The position numbers were made by a program, and so were the translations under genes. A stretch of DNA of 7,491 nt from Bacteroidota bacterium. GTDB lineage: Bacteria > Bacteroidota > Bacteroidia > NS11-12g > UBA9320. Positions 6,128 to 7,491 of the stretch are shown here, piece after piece. Under the pieces are notes generated by a model. It saw only the letters and a list, made by a program, of their open reading frames with translations, was not told the origin of the DNA and ran no database searches. Each line of letters opens with the position of its first letter. The first letter of the stretch is position 1. The stretch spans positions 1 through 7,491 of the forward strand of contig CANMPY010000085.1 of NCBI GenBank assembly GCA_947499775.1, written 5' to 3'.

Positions 6128-7252
6128 ATGCAATTCACTCAAATTCCAGGCCATCAAATTATAAAAAACCGGTTGCTTAATGCAAGCAATAACGGGCGCT
6201 TGCCCCATGCTATTTTACTGCATGGACCGGAAGGAAATGGAGCATTAGCTCTAGCACTGTCGCTTATCAGTTATGAGTTGTGCGAACAAAAAACGGAAAC
6301 GGATGCATGTGGTGTCTGTGATTCCTGTTCGAAAACGAACGCGTTCATCCATCCCGATGTGCATTTTAGTTTCCCCACAATAAATTCGGATGGGTCAAAA
6401 CTAAGCGATGTATTCCTAAAAGAATGGAGAAAGGCATTGACGGCTAATCCATTTTTGAATTATGAAGACTGGATGGAAACCATCAAAGGGAAAGATGATC
6501 AAAGCAAGCAGGGAAATATTACAGCGGAAGAATGCCGTGAAATATTAAAAAAATTGAGCCTTAAATCATACGAAGGTGGTAAAAAATTCATGGTCATGTG
6601 GTTGCCTGAGTTTTTAGGTCAATCAGGCAATATTTTACTAAAACTATTAGAAGAGCCTCCCGAAGAAACGCATTTTATTTTAATTGCCGAAGACCTAAAT
6701 CAGATGCTTCCCACAATTGTATCGCGAACTCAAATATTTAATATTAATGCCTTTACGCCTAATATTATCTGTGAGTATCTTAAATCCAAACATGGTATTG
6801 AGGAAAGTGATGCTTTGGCTATATCCTTTTTAAGCAAAGGAAATATAAGTTTGGCACAACATCTTATGCATGAGGAGGAAAATCAATTTACAGAAAACAT
6901 GAGAGTTTGGCTGCAATATTGTTATGCCAACAATACAGTGAGTATTAATGAATGGGTTAATAAAACCTCGAGCCTTGGCCGCGAAAAGATTAAACAATTT
7001 TTAGAAAATTGCCTATACATCTTTGGAGAATGTCTTCATAATTTATTTATCGAAAATCATAAACTAAGGGTGCCAGATGCCAATGTTAATTTCATAGTAA
7101 ATATAAGTAAACTATTAACAGAGCAAAAAATAGAGCGAATTTACAAACATATAAACGAAAGCATTATGCATATTGAACGCAACGCAAATGCTAAAATCAC
7201 CATGTTTAATTTGTCGTTAACCTTGAGAAATATTTTAAGGGGAAAACCCTAA
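6128..7252 (+). CDS. holB: DNA polymerase III subunit delta' (clamp loader)
   Basis: This 374-residue protein is the delta' subunit of the clamp loader, which with delta and gamma/tau opens the beta clamp and places it on primed DNA. The AAA+ fold begins with the usual delta' opening (QIPGHQIIKNRLLNA, LPHAILLHGPEG). The P-loop is degenerate: GPEGNGAL at 33-40 has alanine where ATP-binding members have lysine, as expected for a subunit that does not hydrolyse ATP. C52, C61, C64 and C67 (CGVCDSC) form the zinc-binding module. The delta'/gamma signature KLLEEPPEET lies at 172-181, and SRT at 199-201 corresponds to the SRC motif whose arginine (R200) completes the neighbour's ATP site. Residues about 210-370 are the helical collar region. 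The gene starts 26 bp after the YfhO stop with no terminator or promoter between, so it is probably read through from that gene. No clear T-tract terminator follows. Confidence 0.95.
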   Translation: MQFTQIPGHQIIKNRLLNASNNGRLPHAILLHGPEGNGALALALSLISYELCEQKTETDACGVCDSCSKTNAFIHPDVHFSFPTINSDGSKLSDVFLKEWRKALTANPFLNYEDWMETIKGKDDQSKQGNITAEECREILKKLSLKSYEGGKKFMVMWLPEFLGQSGNILLKLLEEPPEETHFILIAEDLNQMLPTIVSRTQIFNINAFTPNIICEYLKSKHGIEESDALAISFLSKGNISLAQHLMHEEENQFTENMRVWLQYCYANNTVSINEWVNKTSSLGREKIKQFLENCLYIFGECLHNLFIENHKLRVPDANVNFIVNISKLLTEQKIERIYKHINESIMHIERNANAKITMFNLSLTLRNILRGKP

Positions 7253-7309
7253 TATTAATTCTGAATACAAATTTTATTCGAAAACTTAGACTATAAAGTA
7301 GACACTACG

Positions 7310-7330
7310 ATGGTAATTTTAAATTGCCAT
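7310..7330. promoter_or_regulatory. 21-bp near-palindrome, candidate operator
   Basis: ATGGTAAT (7310-7317) and ATTGCCAT (7323-7330) are inverted repeats with one non-complementary pair (T/G, a wobble in RNA); the centre TTTAA keeps the symmetry, so all 10 positions on each side of base 7320 match except one. There is no T-tract on either side, so it does not look like an intrinsic terminator. It overlaps the proposed -33 box of the following lipoprotein gene, a common place for a repressor site. Function is inferred from position only. Confidence 0.4.
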
Positions 7331-7354
7331 AACACAATTTGAATCTTAATTTAG
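7324..7354 (+). promoter_or_regulatory. Probable promoter of the right-edge lipoprotein gene
   Basis: TTG at 7324-7326 and TAATTTAG at 7347-7354 are 20 nt apart. The -7 box differs from TAnnTTTG at one position. Transcription would start near 7360, about 20 nt before the GTG start. The spacing matches that of the promoter upstream of the YfhO gene, which supports the call. Confidence 0.4.
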
Positions 7355-7380
7355 CAGTTTAAATAATACAATCAATATCT

Positions 7381-7491
7381 GTGAAGTATTTGCCCTTTTT
7401 TATATGTCTTTGTTTGTTCAGTTGTAAAGTGCAGAAACGCAGTTTGAACGATGGGAATGAAGCTAATTATACGGTACAAAAAAAATTCAAT
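7381..7491 (+). CDS. Putative lipoprotein, N-terminal fragment (cut by window edge)
   Basis: A GTG at 7381 opens 37 codons that run to the window end. The first residues, MKYLPFFICLCLFSC, are a short but typical lipoprotein signal peptide: a lysine, a hydrophobic core and a lipobox LFSC with Cys15 as the lipidated residue. The mature part begins KVQKRSLNDGNEANYTVQ. The frame is open back to 7363, but there is no ATG, and the signal peptide fits the GTG start. No family is recognised from so little sequence. A promoter-like motif and a near-palindrome lie upstream, so it is probably a separate transcription unit from holB, 128 bp away. Confidence 0.65.
   Translation, partial: MKYLPFFICLCLFSCKVQKRSLNDGNEANYTVQKKFN

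Noticed and set aside
7261..7281. GAATA/TATTC hairpin after holB as a terminator
   Set aside because: The stem is only 5 bp, AT-rich, and followed by A residues instead of a T-tract on the coding strand.

Overview
The window looks like ordinary chromosome from a member of the Bacteroidota. Four things point there: a type III glutamine synthetase, a long YfhO-family membrane protein of the Bacteroidota kind, a left-edge lipoprotein with an FN3-like domain followed by a DUF1566/Lcl_C-type domain, and AT-rich intergenic DNA with promoter-like boxes of the TTTG / TAnnTTTG type. The genus cannot be told from the sequence.

Layout from left to right. Positions 1-867 (minus) hold a nearly complete secreted lipoprotein that runs off the left edge. 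Positions 868-1213 are an AT-rich spacer with a probable terminator for the next gene and a possible remnant of a coding sequence. Positions 1214-3385 (minus) encode glutamine synthetase III (glnN). Positions 3386-3656 are a divergent intergenic region with the most structure in the window: a hairpin over the glnN start codon, a 12-bp exact direct repeat, a weak 49-codon open frame and a clear Bacteroidota-type promoter facing right. Positions 3657-6101 (plus) encode the YfhO-family membrane protein. It is followed after 26 bp by holB (6128-7252, plus), the delta' clamp-loader subunit, and the two are probably co-transcribed. Positions 7253-7380 are a spacer with a near-palindrome overlapping a promoter-like motif. 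From 7381 a new short-signal lipoprotein gene begins and runs off the right edge.

Functionally the genes are housekeeping or envelope genes with no obvious shared pathway: nitrogen assimilation (glnN), probable envelope glycan transfer (YfhO), DNA replication (holB) and two surface lipoproteins. I see no mobile element, CRISPR array, tRNA, rRNA or defence cassette, and no convincing new multi-gene system. The observations most worth a second look are the regulatory-looking structures upstream of glnN and upstream of the right-edge lipoprotein.
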